DNA from: Opitutus sp. GAS368
GTDB taxonomy: Bacteria; Verrucomicrobiota; Verrucomicrobiia; Opitutales; Opitutaceae
NCBI GenBank assembly: GCA_945903465.1
Contig: CAMDOF010000037.1
Span: forward strand, 1 to 50,919
Reading direction: 5' to 3'
DNA length: 50,919 nucleotides
Shown here: piece by piece, positions 1 to 9,108 of the stretch
How positions within the stretch are numbered: the stretch's first letter is position 1
How the letters are laid out: each line of letters opens with the position of its first letter
Program-made: the position numbers and the translations under genes
Notes under the pieces: generated by a model
Told to the model about the DNA's origin: nothing
Databases searched by the model: none
What the model saw: the letters and a program-made list of their open reading frames with translations, nothing else

Positions 1-1
1 C

Positions 2-1567
2 ATCCTCCGCCGCCATTTCCGCACCCCGAGTAACTCCTGGAATAATTTTGCCGATAAAGTGGCCGTGCAGCTCAATGATACGCACCCGGCGATCGCGATC
101 GTCGAACTCATGCGGATCCTCGTCGATGAGCACGCGATGGGTTGGGACGCGGCGTGGGCGATCGTCACCAAAACCTTCGCTTACACAAACCACACTCTGT
201 TACCGGAGGCCCTTGAGAAGTGGGGCGTGCCGCTTTTCGAACGCGTGCTGCCCCGGCATTTACAAATCATCTACGACATCAATGCGCGTGTCATGGAACT
301 TGTCGAACGCCGCTGGCCGGGTGACGACGAGAAGAAACGGATCTGCTCACTGATTGAGGAAGGCGGTGGCAAAGGCGTGCGGATGGCAAATCTGGCGGTG
401 GCGGGTGCGCACGCCGTCAACGGAGTCGCGGCGCTGCACACGGCTTTGTTGAAGAAAGATCTTTTCCCTGAATTTGACGCTCTCTATCCGGGTAAAATTC
501 AGAACAAAACCAATGGCATCACTCCCCGGCGATGGTTGTTGAAGGGGAACCCGCGCCTGGCGGCGTTGATCACGCGAAAGATTGGCTCGGCCTGGCCGCG
601 CGACTTGGATCAGTTGCGGGGACTTGAAAAATTCGCGGGCGAGCCGGCCTTTCAGCAGGAATTCATGGCGATCAAACGCGCCAACAAGGTTGAGCTGGCC
701 GCGGTCATTCAGGCGGAATGCGGGGTGACGGTTTCCCCAGATGCGCTGTTCGACGTGCAAATCAAGCGGCTGCACGAATACAAGCGGCAGCATCTTAACT
801 TGCTGCACATTTTGGCGCTTTATCGCCGCCTCTTGCAGAACCCGGCCTTGGACATGGTGCCGAGGGTATTTGTTTTTGCGGCGAAGGCGGCCCCGGGCTA
901 CGACCTCGCGAAAAATATTATCCGAGCGATCAATGTGATCGGTGCGCGGATCAATGCGGATGCGCGTCTCGGGGGTAAACTGAAGGTCGCCTTTCTGCCC
1001 AATTACCGCGTCTCGCTTGCGGAAATAATTATTCCGGCGGCCGATCTTTCGGAGCAAATCTCCACGGCGGGCAAGGAGGCCTCGGGTACGGGCAACATGA
1101 AATTATCCCTGAACGGGGCTCTCACCATGGGGACCCTCGATGGCGCCAACGTCGAAATCCAAGAAGAGGTGGGCGCCGCGAACATCTTTATTTTTGGACT
1201 GACCGTGGAGGCCGTGGTGGCGCGGCGGGCCGCCGGTTACAGCCCATGGGATCTTTATCGACAGGACGAAGAGCTCCGCGCCGTGGTGGATTGGTTGGGC
1301 AGCGATTATTTCACCCCCGGCGAGCACGACGCCTTCGGGCCAGTGCACGGCAGTCTTATGCACGGCGGCGATCCCTACATGGTGCTGGCGGATTTCCGCA
1401 GCTATGCCGATGCGCAGGCCCGCGTCGACCGCGCTTACCGCGATCAGGCGAACTGGGCGCGTATGGCGATTATCAATACGGCCCGCATGGGAAAATTTTC
1501 CAGCGACCGGACGATTCGCGAATACGCCAAAGATATCTGGAACCTTGCGCCGGTGCCGGTGCCGTGA
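2..1567 (+). CDS. glgP: Glycogen phosphorylase, C-terminal part (5' end outside window)
   Basis: Releases glucose-1-phosphate from glycogen or maltodextrin in the cytoplasm, using pyridoxal phosphate. The frame is open from base 2 and reads [11 protein letters not shown] near bases 57-90, a strongly conserved block in the middle of the family, so the true start lies upstream. About 521 residues are visible, roughly the last 60% of a usual 800-850-residue enzyme. Further family blocks are [17 protein letters not shown] (about base 760-810) and [12 protein letters not shown] (about 1087-1122), whose Lys carries the PLP Schiff base, followed by [11 protein letters not shown]. The C-terminus is intact and ends in a short APVPVP tail. 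The next gene starts about 160 bases later and is unrelated. Family assignment is firm; preference for glycogen over maltodextrin cannot be read from this part. Confidence 0.95.
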   Translation: MLRRHFRTPSNSWNNFADKVAVQLNDTHPAIAIVELMRILVDEHAMGWDAAWAIVTKTFAYTNHTLLPEALEKWGVPLFERVLPRHLQIIYDINARVMELVERRWPGDDEKKRICSLIEEGGGKGVRMANLAVAGAHAVNGVAALHTALLKKDLFPEFDALYPGKIQNKTNGITPRRWLLKGNPRLAALITRKIGSAWPRDLDQLRGLEKFAGEPAFQQEFMAIKRANKVELAAVIQAECGVTVSPDALFDVQIKRLHEYKRQHLNLLHILALYRRLLQNPALDMVPRVFVFAAKAAPGYDLAKNIIRAINVIGARINADARLGGKLKVAFLPNYRVSLAEIIIPAADLSEQISTAGKEASGTGNMKLSLNGALTMGTLDGANVEIQEEVGAANIFIFGLTVEAVVARRAAGYSPWDLYRQDEELRAVVDWLGSDYFTPGEHDAFGPVHGSLMHGGDPYMVLADFRSYADAQARVDRAYRDQANWARMAIINTARMGKFSSDRTIREYAKDIWNLAPVPVP

Positions 1568-1727
1568 GTCTCAACCGGTTGACACCCTCCCGTGGCCAGC
1601 GGGCCTGCCGTGGCGCCGGACGACCTCCGCGGCGGTGTCTGCGCGGTGGGCCGGGCCGCGGTGCGGCGCCGGCTTCCTCCGGAAGTGCGGTTTAACGCTT
1701 TTTAATTGAGGTGACCGTCATTATCGC

Positions 1728-2954
1728 TTGGTGACCGTGGCTTCTTTGAAGAATTTTTTTCAGCGCGCCTGGGCGCCTTGTCTCGCCGCCGGTCTCGGCT
1801 TGGGCGGGTGGGGCGGGCTGCGGGCGGCCGCGCCCGCGAGCGAGTGGAAATTACCACCGTTGGTCGGCGATTTTTCCGGTGATTTCTCCCTGGAGATGCC
1901 GCCGGGATCGCCGGGTTTGCACTGGCGCGTCGTCCTGGAGACCCCGCGACCGCGGGTGCGCCGGGTGGAGTTTACCCTGGAGGGACCGGGGCTGCACGCC
2001 CGCGGCGAAGCGGTGCTCGACCCGCTGGGTGAGGGCGAGTGGTGGCTGCGGGAGAGCCGGCTCGACTTAGCGCCCTGGGGGGCGTGGCTCGTCTCGTGGC
2101 TGGGGCCGACAGCCGCGGGGCTGACTCTGGCGGGGGAGTTGACCGCGAGCGCAGCGGGCACCTGGCGGCAGGGTGGGCTCGGCGGGCAAGCGGTGGTGAG
2201 GGTGCGCGACGGGCGGATTGATCACCCCGCGCAGAAGCTCTGGCTCGAGGGGCTCACGTTGGATCTGGCGATCGATGATTTGGCGAAGCGGCGGGCGGGC
2301 CCCGGGCAGATTTTGGCGTGGCGGAGCGGCCGTTACGACGTGATCGCGCTGGGGAAATCACGACTCGAGTTCTCGCTCGAAAACGAAGAAGTGCGCGTGC
2401 ATGCCTCCGCGATCGATGTGCTCGGCGGCGAGCTTACGATCAACTCGTTTGTGATGTCGACGCAGCGGCGGGAATTTTCGGTGATCGCGCAGTTGCGCGG
2501 CTTGGCGCTGGCGCAGATGCTTTTTCTGGTTCCGGCGGTGTTGGCGGAGGCGAAGGGGCGATTGGATGGTGAACTCACGCTGCGGCGGGACGCGCACGGC
2601 ATCCAGATTGGGGCCGGGCGTTTGGCGTTGCGCGCGGGTGAAGCCGCCGAGTTGCGCTTGGCGCCGTCGACGACGAGCCTTTCGGCCAACCTGCCCGCAT
2701 CGGTGCAGAAATTTTATCCCGGTCTGGCGCGGATGGAGACGGGCGGTCTGCCGCTACGCGCTCATTTGCTGGAAGTGGTGCTGACCCCAGACGGTGACGG
2801 CGATGGTCGCACCGCGACGGTGCATCTGGCCGGTGGGCCGACCGATCCGACACTCTCGGCGCCGATTGATTTGCGGATCAACGTGCGCGGCCCCCTCGAG
2901 TCGCTCATGAAATTTGGCAGCGACTCGCGCCTGCGCTTCGGCGAAGGCCGATAG
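1728..2954 (+). CDS. ydbH: Compact YdbH-like intermembrane lipid-transport protein
   Basis: A 408-residue protein with an N-terminal hydrophobic segment (about residues 14-35) followed by beta-rich, AsmA-like sequence. The region from about residue 200 onward (EEVRVHASAIDVLGGEL, RGLALAQ, GRLDGELTLR, LRAHLLEVVLTPDG) resembles the C-terminal 'dicarboxylate transport' domain of YdbH. In Enterobacteria YdbH is about 880 residues and works with the outer-membrane lipoprotein YnbE and the periplasmic YdbL to move phospholipids between membranes, partly redundant with TamB and YhdP. The assignment rests mainly on synteny: a YnbE-like lipoprotein and a clear YdbL protein follow at once. At half the usual length the beta-groove would be short. 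Start is TTG at 1728 or GTG at 1731. The last codons overlap a 38-bp direct repeat. Confidence 0.7.
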   Translation: MVTVASLKNFFQRAWAPCLAAGLGLGGWGGLRAAAPASEWKLPPLVGDFSGDFSLEMPPGSPGLHWRVVLETPRPRVRRVEFTLEGPGLHARGEAVLDPLGEGEWWLRESRLDLAPWGAWLVSWLGPTAAGLTLAGELTASAAGTWRQGGLGGQAVVRVRDGRIDHPAQKLWLEGLTLDLAIDDLAKRRAGPGQILAWRSGRYDVIALGKSRLEFSLENEEVRVHASAIDVLGGELTINSFVMSTQRREFSVIAQLRGLALAQMLFLVPAVLAEAKGRLDGELTLRRDAHGIQIGAGRLALRAGEAAELRLAPSTTSLSANLPASVQKFYPGLARMETGGLPLRAHLLEVVLTPDGDGDGRTATVHLAGGPTDPTLSAPIDLRINVRGPLESLMKFGSDSRLRFGEGR

Positions 2955-3030
2955 CCGCCTGCGTCAGGACACGATTTCATCGGCTTTGGCGGGACTCGCG
3001 CCTGCGCTGCGGCGAAGGCCGATAGCCGCC
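2922..3030. repeat. 38-bp direct repeat, two copies 71 bp apart
   Basis: Bases 2922-2959 and 2993-3030 are identical except for one base. The first copy contains the last codons and the TAG stop of the ydbH-like gene; the second repeats the same codons and stop in the intergenic gap before the ynbE-like gene. This looks like a local tandem duplication of the gene's 3' end. Confidence 0.9.
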
Positions 3031-3104
3031 GTGGGGCGGATGAAAAATCGCGGGGGAAAATCGGGCGTTGAAACGTGGCGGGGGAGGTGCAGTCTGCCGG
3101 TCGC

Positions 3105-3299
3105 ATGACGCGCTTTTCTCTGATTTTTTTTCTATCCGCGGCCCTGCTGGGTGGTTGTCTCAGCGTCAAGACCCAGCCCATTGAGGTGAAGCCGATCCAT
3201 ATCACGGTGGACGTGAATGTGAAGGTGGAGAAGGCGCTCGAAGATTTTTTTGGCGATATCGACAAGAAAGCGGCGGCGGTGAAGGCTCCCAAATCATAA
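3105..3299 (+). CDS. ynbE: YnbE-like outer-membrane lipoprotein
   Basis: A 64-residue lipoprotein beginning MTRFSLIFFLSAALLGGC. The hydrophobic signal ends in the lipobox LLGGC, so Cys18 should be lipidated. The mature part reads SVKTQPIEVKPIHITVDVNV, matching the short beta-strand peptide of YnbE that extends the YdbH groove at the outer membrane. The ATG at 3105 is preferred over an upstream in-frame GTG at 3075 because it places the signal peptide at the N-terminus. It lies 150 bases after the ydbH-like gene and 4 bases before the ydbL-like gene. Very short proteins of this family are easily missed; signal plus synteny makes the call good. Confidence 0.8.
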   Translation: MTRFSLIFFLSAALLGGCLSVKTQPIEVKPIHITVDVNVKVEKALEDFFGDIDKKAAAVKAPKS

Positions 3300-3303
3300 T
3301 TCA

Positions 3304-3687
3304 ATGACCTCTCCAAATGGCATCCGTGGGTGTTTTTTTTTAATGGCCCTGGGCTTGGTGGCTCCGGTGGTGCGCGCGGAAAGTCTGGCGGCGGTTCGCG
3401 CCCGTATTGAGCAGCGGGTCGAAGGCGTGGTGCGCCTCAAGGCGCGGTTGCTGGTGGGTGAAAACAATGCCGGTTATTTGGAAGCGCGGGGCGCTTTGGC
3501 CGCGGCTGAGCAGAGGGTTGTCACCGACGAAAATACGGATCGCGGTCTGGTTTACGCGGCGATCGCGGCTCAAAATAAATCCGCGCCAGAGGAAGTGGGC
3601 CGAGCGCGCGCGAGCAAGCTGGCGGCGGAGGCGAGAGGGGGTGAATGGGTCCAGGATCGGAACGGCCAGTGGCGGAAAAAGAATTGA
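3304..3687 (+). CDS. ydbL: YdbL-like periplasmic DUF1318 protein
   Basis: A 127-residue protein with a signal peptide (FFLMALGLVAPVVRA, cleavage near residue 25). The mature chain has the DUF1318 pattern: RIEQRVEGVVRLKARLLVGE, NNAGYLEARG, VVTDENTDRGLVYAAIAAQN, EVGRARASKLAAEARGGEWV and a final WRKKN. In E. coli YdbL is a periplasmic helper that controls the YdbH-YnbE bridge. The gene begins 4 bases after the ynbE-like stop, so the two are almost certainly co-transcribed. This is the most certain member of the trio and anchors the identity of the other two. Confidence 0.85.
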   Translation: MTSPNGIRGCFFLMALGLVAPVVRAESLAAVRARIEQRVEGVVRLKARLLVGENNAGYLEARGALAAAEQRVVTDENTDRGLVYAAIAAQNKSAPEEVGRARASKLAAEARGGEWVQDRNGQWRKKN

Positions 3688-3800
3688 CCCTTTGCCCGGG
3701 TCTCGCGGGTGGTGGTCCGTGCGCGCGGCGGTTTCGAACATTGCGCCGCGCCTGACTTTTTTCCACGGTTCGGCTTCATTTTTTAAACCACGATTCCCTT

Positions 3801-4790
3801 ATGCTGCCACCTCGCCTCACCTGCGTTGCTCTTGCCATGCTCGCTTTCGTGAGTCCGGCGCTCCGGGCGGCGGGTGATTTTTTGCCGGCGATTGTTTTTG
3901 ATTTTGGAGGTAAATTTGATCGCTCGTTCAACCAGTCGGCGAGTGAAGGTGCGGAGAGATTTAAAAAAGAGACCGGAGTGGCGTATCGGGAGTTTGAGAT
4001 CACCAATGCGGCGCAGCGCGAGCAGGCGATGGCGCAGCTGGCGAAACGCGGCGCGACCATCATCGTCGCGGTTGGATTTACCCAAGCATCGGCGGTGGAA
4101 AAAGTGGCGAAGCAGTTTCCGCAGGTAAAATTCACCATCGTGGATGCGGTGGTTGATTTGCCGAATGTGCAGTCGGTGAATTTTCGCGAGCAGGAATCGT
4201 CTTACTTGTGCGGGATGGCGGCGGCGCTGGCCTCAAAAACGGGGAAGGTCGGCTTTGTGGGGGGGATGGATATTCCGCTGATCCGCAAATTTGCGCTCGG
4301 TTACTTGGAAGGAGCGCGGCGGGTAAATCCTCAGGTGGAGGTTTTTCAGAATATGACGGGGACGACGCCCGCGGCGTGGGGCGATCCGACGAAGGGTGCG
4401 GAATTGGCGAGAAGTCAATTTGGGCGCGGTGCGGATGTGGTTTTTCACGCGGCGGGGGCCACGGGTCTTGGGGTGATGCAGGCGGCCAAGGATCTGGGGA
4501 AACTCAGTATCGGCTGCGATAGTAACCAAAATTATCTGCAGCCGGGCAGCGTGTTAACCTCCGCGGTGAAGCGCGTGGATGTGGCGGTGTACACGGCGTT
4601 CAAGTCGGCGCGGGAAGGAAAGTGGCGGGCGGGGCCGATCGTGCTCGGGCTCGCGGAGCAAGGGGTCGACTATGCGCTCGACGAGCATAATCGCTCGGTG
4701 ATGTCCGCGAAGATGGCGGAGGCTTTAAACGCGGCGAAGAGCGATATCATCAGTGGAAAGCTGAAGGTAGCGGAATACCGGACGCCGTGA
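3801..4790 (+). CDS. BMP-family (Bmp/PnrA-like) substrate-binding protein of a nucleoside ABC transporter
   Basis: A 329-residue periplasmic binding protein. The first 23 residues (CVALAMLAFVSPALRA) are a signal peptide without a lipobox Cys, unlike the lipoprotein members in Gram-positives and spirochaetes. The BMP signature is clear: IVFDFGGKFDRSFNQSASEG at about residues 32-51, GFVGGMDIPLIRKFALGYLEG, AWGDPTKGAELA, VFHAAGATGLGVMQAAKD and IGCDSNQN. Family members bind purine nucleosides. It overlaps the downstream ATPase gene by 4 bases (GTGA), so binding protein, ATPase and both permeases form one operon. The ligand is inferred from family and partners. Confidence 0.9.
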   Translation: MLPPRLTCVALAMLAFVSPALRAAGDFLPAIVFDFGGKFDRSFNQSASEGAERFKKETGVAYREFEITNAAQREQAMAQLAKRGATIIVAVGFTQASAVEKVAKQFPQVKFTIVDAVVDLPNVQSVNFREQESSYLCGMAAALASKTGKVGFVGGMDIPLIRKFALGYLEGARRVNPQVEVFQNMTGTTPAAWGDPTKGAELARSQFGRGADVVFHAAGATGLGVMQAAKDLGKLSIGCDSNQNYLQPGSVLTSAVKRVDVAVYTAFKSAREGKWRAGPIVLGLAEQGVDYALDEHNRSVMSAKMAEALNAAKSDIISGKLKVAEYRTP

Positions 4791-6388
4791 ATGGATCGGG
4801 TGGCAGCGCGACTGAGCGGGGTTTTTCAGCGAGCGCGGTGCCGGCGGGTGCGCGTGGGGCGAGCGGGCCCGCTTTGGAGCTGCGTGGAATTGAAAAACGG
4901 TTTGGCACGGTCTACGCGAACCGGGCGATCTCGATGGTGGTCGAGCGCGGCAGCGTGCATGGTCTGATCGGAGAAAATGGGGCGGGGAAATCGACGTTGA
5001 TGAATATCGTTTATGGATTTCAGTCGGCGGATGCCGGTGAGATTCTCGTGAATGGCCGCGCGGTGGTGATTGGGGCGCCGGAGGCGGCGATTGCCGCTGG
5101 CATCGGGATGGTGCACCAGCATTTTATGTTGGTCGAGACGTTCACGGCGGTGGAGAACGCGGTCCTTGGGGTGGAAGGAGGTCTGCAGTTGGCGGGCGGG
5201 CTGGCGCGTGCTCGCCGAGAGTTGGCGCGGCTTGCGGGGGAGTACGGCCTGGAAGTCCCCTTGGCAACGCCGGTGGCCGAGTTGACGGTGGGCCTGCGCC
5301 AACGCGTGGAGATTTTAAAAGCGCTCTACCGGCGGGCGGACATTCTCATTTTAGACGAACCGACGGCCGTCCTGACCCCGGGGGAGGCGACGGCGCTTTT
5401 CGGGATACTCCGGCGGTTGCGGAGCGAGGGGAAAGCGGTGATTTTAGTGACGCACAAGCTGCGAGAGATCATGGCGATTACTGATCGGGTAACGGTGATG
5501 CGGCAAGGGGCGATCGTCGGTGAGTTTGTGACGAGGGAAACGTCGGTGGGGGCACTGGCGGAGAAAATGATGGGGCGGGCCGTGGGTGGTCCGCTGGAGA
5601 AGCCGCCGGTGCAGCCTGGAGGGACGCGGCTCGCGGTGCGCGACCTCGAAGTGCGGGATGGGCAAGGGGTGGTGCGGGTGCGCAGGGTGAGCTTCGATTT
5701 ACGGGCTGGGGAGATTGTGGGTTTGGCGGGAGTTTCTGGCAATGGGCAGACGGAGTTGCTCGGGGCCTTGGCGGGGATGCTGGCGCCGAGCAAAGGGACG
5801 ATCTCGTTGGGCGGGCGAGAATTGGTGGCGGCCAAAGTTGGTCCGCGTGAGCGGCGCCGGCTCGGTCTCGCCCATGTGCCGGAAGATCGTTTGGGGATGG
5901 GCGTGGTGGCTGGTTTTTCGGCGGCGGCCAACGCGATTTTAGGTTATCATGATCGGCCGCGGTACACGCGCGGGCCGCTGCTGCGGATGGCGGTGATCCG
6001 AGAGGAATGTATTCAGAAGATGGCGGTGCACGACGTGCGCCCAGCCGCGCCGGATCTGCGCATCACGGCATTTTCAGGAGGTAATCAGCAAAAGTTGGTG
6101 CTGGCGCGCGAGATGGATGGGGAGCCGAGCGTGCTGCTGGTGGGTCAGCCGACGCGCGGGGTGGATATTGGGGCGATCGAGTTCATCCATCGGCGACTGG
6201 TGGCGCTGCGGGATGCGGGTAAAGCGATTCTCGTCGTGTCGGTTGAGTTAGAAGAGATTCTTGGTCTGGCGGACCGGATTTTGGTGATGAACGGTGGCGA
6301 GATTGTGGGGGAAGTGGCGCGCGGTGAGGCGACGGAGGCGCAGTTGGGCTTGTGGATGGCGGGAGTGAGCGGGGAGGGGCGCGGATGA
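4787..6388 (+). CDS. Double-domain ABC ATPase of the nucleoside transporter
   Basis: A 533-residue cytoplasmic protein with two tandem nucleotide-binding domains after a roughly 25-residue Gly/Ala-rich leader. NBD1 has Walker A GENGAGKST, a degenerate signature LTVGLRQRVEI and Walker B ILILDEPTAVLTPGE. NBD2 has a degenerate Walker A (GVSGNGQTELL), a good signature FSGGNQQKLVLARE and an altered Walker B (VLLVGQPTRGVDIGA). This asymmetric pattern is typical of the ribose/nucleoside-type ATPases (YufO/NupA group). GTG start overlaps the upstream TGA; the 3' end overlaps the permease ATG. It energises the two following permeases. Confidence 0.92.
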   Translation: MNGSGGSATERGFSASAVPAGARGASGPALELRGIEKRFGTVYANRAISMVVERGSVHGLIGENGAGKSTLMNIVYGFQSADAGEILVNGRAVVIGAPEAAIAAGIGMVHQHFMLVETFTAVENAVLGVEGGLQLAGGLARARRELARLAGEYGLEVPLATPVAELTVGLRQRVEILKALYRRADILILDEPTAVLTPGEATALFGILRRLRSEGKAVILVTHKLREIMAITDRVTVMRQGAIVGEFVTRETSVGALAEKMMGRAVGGPLEKPPVQPGGTRLAVRDLEVRDGQGVVRVRRVSFDLRAGEIVGLAGVSGNGQTELLGALAGMLAPSKGTISLGGRELVAAKVGPRERRRLGLAHVPEDRLGMGVVAGFSAAANAILGYHDRPRYTRGPLLRMAVIREECIQKMAVHDVRPAAPDLRITAFSGGNQQKLVLAREMDGEPSVLLVGQPTRGVDIGAIEFIHRRLVALRDAGKAILVVSVELEEILGLADRILVMNGGEIVGEVARGEATEAQLGLWMAGVSGEGRG

Positions 6389-7500
6389 GTCGGTCCTCAG
6401 CGCTGCCGCGTTGGGCGGAGTGGGGATTGTTACCGCTGATTAACCTCGGGGTGGCGCTGGCGCTGGCGGGAGGGGTTGTGGCGGTGCTGGGCGAGAGCCC
6501 GTGGGTGGCGGTGAAATTGCTGGTGGCGGGGGCGTTCGGCTCGCAGGAAGGGATCGGGTACACGTTGTATTACGCGACGAACTTTATTTTTACCGGCTTG
6601 GCGGTCGCGGTGGCGTATCAGGCGGGTTTGTTTAACATCGGGGTGGAGGGGCAGGCCTACGTGGGTGGTCTCGGGGTGGGGCTGGTGGCGCTTGAGTGGG
6701 GAGAGGCGCACCCGTTGCTCGTGTTGCCGCTGGCGATGTTGGCAGGTGCTTTGGGTGGGGCGGCGTGGGCTTGGTTACCCGCGTGGCTGCAAGCGCGGCG
6801 CGGGAGTCATATTGTGATCACGACGATCATGTTTAACTTTTTGGCTTCGGCCTTGGTGACCTACCTGCTCGTCAACGTCCTCATTAAGCCCGGGCAGCAA
6901 TCGCCGGAGACGCGTGAATTTGGTCCGGGGGCGATGATGCCGGCGATGCATGAAGTGCTCGGCGCGGGCGGTATCGCGTTTGCGGCGTCGCCGTGGAATA
7001 TCGCGTTTGGGTTGGCGTTGATGGCGGCGGTGGCGGTGTGGGTGCTCATCTGGCGAACGCGGTGGGGCTATGCGTGGCGAGTCGCGGGTGAGAATCCCAC
7101 CGCGGCGATCTACGCCGGGATCGCGCCCGCCCGTGTGATCATCGGTTCGATGGTGATCTCGGGAGCGCTGGCGGGTGGGCTGGGTCTCAATGAACTCCTC
7201 GGCTCGCAGCATCGCATCTTGATCGATTTTCCGGGGGGCGCGGGCTTTGTGGGTATCGCAGTCGCGCTGATGGGCCGTAATCATCCCGCCGGCATCGTCG
7301 CCGCCGCCGTGCTTTTTGGCGGCCTCTATCAGGGGGGCGCGCAGCTCTCTTTCGATCTGCCGAGAATCAATCGAGATATGGTCGTCGTGATCCAAGGCTT
7401 GGTCATTTTAATCTGCGGGGCCCTCGGGGATATTTTCCATGCGCCGCTTTTGGCCATGCTTCACTTTTGGGGGCGCGCGCGCCGCTCGGCGACCGGGTAA
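6385..7500 (+). CDS. Nucleoside ABC transporter permease 1 (YufP/NupB-like)
   Basis: A 371-residue polytopic inner-membrane protein of the branched-chain/ribose-type permease superfamily. ATG at 6385 is chosen over an in-frame start at 6352 because it gives the 4-base ATGA overlap with the ATPase stop. Conserved stretches are LFNIGVEGQAYVGGLG, RRGSHIVITTIMFNFLAS, RVAGENPTAAIYAGI and GAGFVGIAVALMGRNHP, the last in the cytoplasmic loop that contacts the ATPase. About nine or ten hydrophobic segments are visible. It pairs with the shorter permease starting 4 bases downstream. Confidence 0.92.
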   Translation: MSRSSALPRWAEWGLLPLINLGVALALAGGVVAVLGESPWVAVKLLVAGAFGSQEGIGYTLYYATNFIFTGLAVAVAYQAGLFNIGVEGQAYVGGLGVGLVALEWGEAHPLLVLPLAMLAGALGGAAWAWLPAWLQARRGSHIVITTIMFNFLASALVTYLLVNVLIKPGQQSPETREFGPGAMMPAMHEVLGAGGIAFAASPWNIAFGLALMAAVAVWVLIWRTRWGYAWRVAGENPTAAIYAGIAPARVIIGSMVISGALAGGLGLNELLGSQHRILIDFPGGAGFVGIAVALMGRNHPAGIVAAAVLFGGLYQGGAQLSFDLPRINRDMVVVIQGLVILICGALGDIFHAPLLAMLHFWGRARRSATG

Positions 7501-7503
7501 CGG

Positions 7504-8478
7504 ATGGAGACTTACACGCTCATCATTCTGCTCTTAGCCGCCACGCTGCGCGTGGCGACGCCGCTGCTGCTGGCGGCGCTCGGCGGGATGTTTTCAGAGC
7601 GAGCGGGGGTGATTGATCTCGGGCTGGAGGGTAAACTGCTGGGAGCGGCTTTTGCGTCGGCGGCGGTGTCGGCGGTGACGGGTTCGGCCTGGCTGGGTTT
7701 GGGCGCGGGCATCCTCACGGCCGTGGGCTTGGCTTTGATCATCGGATTCGCGTGCATCACGCACCGCGGGAATCAAGTGGTCGCGGGCATGGCGATTACG
7801 CTCATGGTCGGCGGACTCGGGCCGACGCTGGGGCTGGCGTGGTTTAACCTCGGCGGGCAGACGCCGCAGTTGGATGGGGCGGGCCAGCGTTTCACGGCCT
7901 TGGTGTGGCCGTGGGCGCAAACGGCGCGTGAGCACCCGTGGCCGGGCCTCCTTTACGCGGAGCTGTTGAGCGGGCAAAATCTGCTGGTTTACGTTGCCGC
8001 TTTGCTCGTACCGGTGAGTGGGTGGATCCTGGCGCAGACGCGGTTTGGTTTGCGCCTCCGGGCGGTGGGCGAAAATCCGCATGCGGTGGAGACCGCAGGT
8101 ATCTCGGTGACGTGGTTGCGTTATCGAGCGCTGATGATCTCAGGCGTGCTCTGTGGCGTGGCGGGCACTTATCTTGCGACCGCGGCGAGCGCGGGATTTG
8201 TGCGCGATATGACTGCGGGCAAGGGCTACCTCGCGCTGGCCGCGTTAATTTTTGGGCAATGGCGGCCTTGGCCGACGCTGGGAGCGTGCCTGCTATTTGC
8301 GTTTACGGACGCGCTCGCCACCCGGTGTCAAGGCGTGGCCCTACCGCTTGTGGGCGTGATGCCCGTGCAGTTTATTTTAGCGCTGCCCTATGCGTTGACG
8401 GTGGTGTTGCTGGCGGGGTTGGCGGGAAAGACGCTGGCGCCCCGTGCCCTCGGGATTCCTTACGCGAAAGATAAATGA
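7504..8478 (+). CDS. Nucleoside ABC transporter permease 2 (YufQ/NupC-like)
   Basis: A 324-residue integral membrane protein, second half of the heteromeric permease. Motifs are ERAGVIDLGLEGKLLGAAF near the N-terminus, THRGNQVVAGMAITLMVGGL, LRAVGENPHAVETAGI and AGKGYLALAALIFGQWRP. The ATG lies 4 bases after the stop of permease 1. Same superfamily as its partner but shorter, as usual for the YufP/YufQ pair. Confidence 0.92.
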   Translation: METYTLIILLLAATLRVATPLLLAALGGMFSERAGVIDLGLEGKLLGAAFASAAVSAVTGSAWLGLGAGILTAVGLALIIGFACITHRGNQVVAGMAITLMVGGLGPTLGLAWFNLGGQTPQLDGAGQRFTALVWPWAQTAREHPWPGLLYAELLSGQNLLVYVAALLVPVSGWILAQTRFGLRLRAVGENPHAVETAGISVTWLRYRALMISGVLCGVAGTYLATAASAGFVRDMTAGKGYLALAALIFGQWRPWPTLGACLLFAFTDALATRCQGVALPLVGVMPVQFILALPYALTVVLLAGLAGKTLAPRALGIPYAKDK

Positions 8479-8485
8479 TTTTTTT

Positions 8486-9010
8486 ATGACCACCTCGGAA
8501 CGTCTCGTTCACCATCTTGGCCGGACCCCTGATATTGAGCGGGCGGCTTTTGTTGCCCCCAATGCCACCGTGGTTGGCGATGTGACCCTCGGGTCCCAAG
8601 CCAGTGTGTGGTACGGCGCGGTGCTTCGAGGCGACATCAACTCGATCGTGATTGGCGACGGTACGAATGTGCAGGACGGGGCGATCGTCCACCTCGCGGA
8701 TCATCACGGGGTGCGCGTGGGAAACTACACCACCATTGGCCACGCGGCGATTATTCACGCGTGCGAGATCGGCGATGAATGTCTGATCGGGATGGGTGCC
8801 ACCGTCCTCGATGGCGCGGTGGTTGGGGATCGATGTATCATCGGCGCCCACGCGCTCGTGACGCAGCGGATGGTCGTGCCGGCCGGTTCGATGGTTTTGG
8901 GTGCGCCGGCCAAGATCGTGCGAGCGCTCACGGCGACCGAGTTGGCGAGTCTCCGCCCCTGGGCTGAAAAATATGTCATCGTGGCCGCCGCTCATGCGGC
9001 AAAAAAATAA
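8486..9010 (+). CDS. Gamma-carbonic-anhydrase-like left-handed beta-helix protein (YrdA/PaaY group)
   Basis: A 174-residue protein built of hexapeptide repeats: ATVVGDVTLGSQASVWYGAV, LRGDINSIVIGDGTNVQDGA, IVHLADHHGVRVG and TIGHAAIIHACEIGD. The three histidines at HLADHH, GHAAIIH match the metal ligands of gamma-class carbonic anhydrases, which bind metal between trimer subunits. ATG at 8486 is preferred over an upstream in-frame start at 8444 that would overlap the permease. It begins 7 bases after the transporter operon and may be its last gene, but the family occurs in many contexts and a role in nucleoside uptake is not implied. Many members have no detectable anhydrase activity. Confidence 0.88.
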   Translation: MTTSERLVHHLGRTPDIERAAFVAPNATVVGDVTLGSQASVWYGAVLRGDINSIVIGDGTNVQDGAIVHLADHHGVRVGNYTTIGHAAIIHACEIGDECLIGMGATVLDGAVVGDRCIIGAHALVTQRMVVPAGSMVLGAPAKIVRALTATELASLRPWAEKYVIVAAAHAAKK

Positions 9011-9108
9011 ACGGGCGGGACCGTCCGAGCGGCGCGGGGGTGCGCTTGGGGGGTGCGACGAAGGGCTGGCGGGAAAATCGAAAACGAAAACGAGGCGGGC
9101 CGGCGGTT

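Noticed and set aside
3688..3800. Purine riboswitch ahead of the nucleoside transporter operon
   Set aside because: The 113-base leader has none of the conserved junction sequences of the purine aptamer that I can see.
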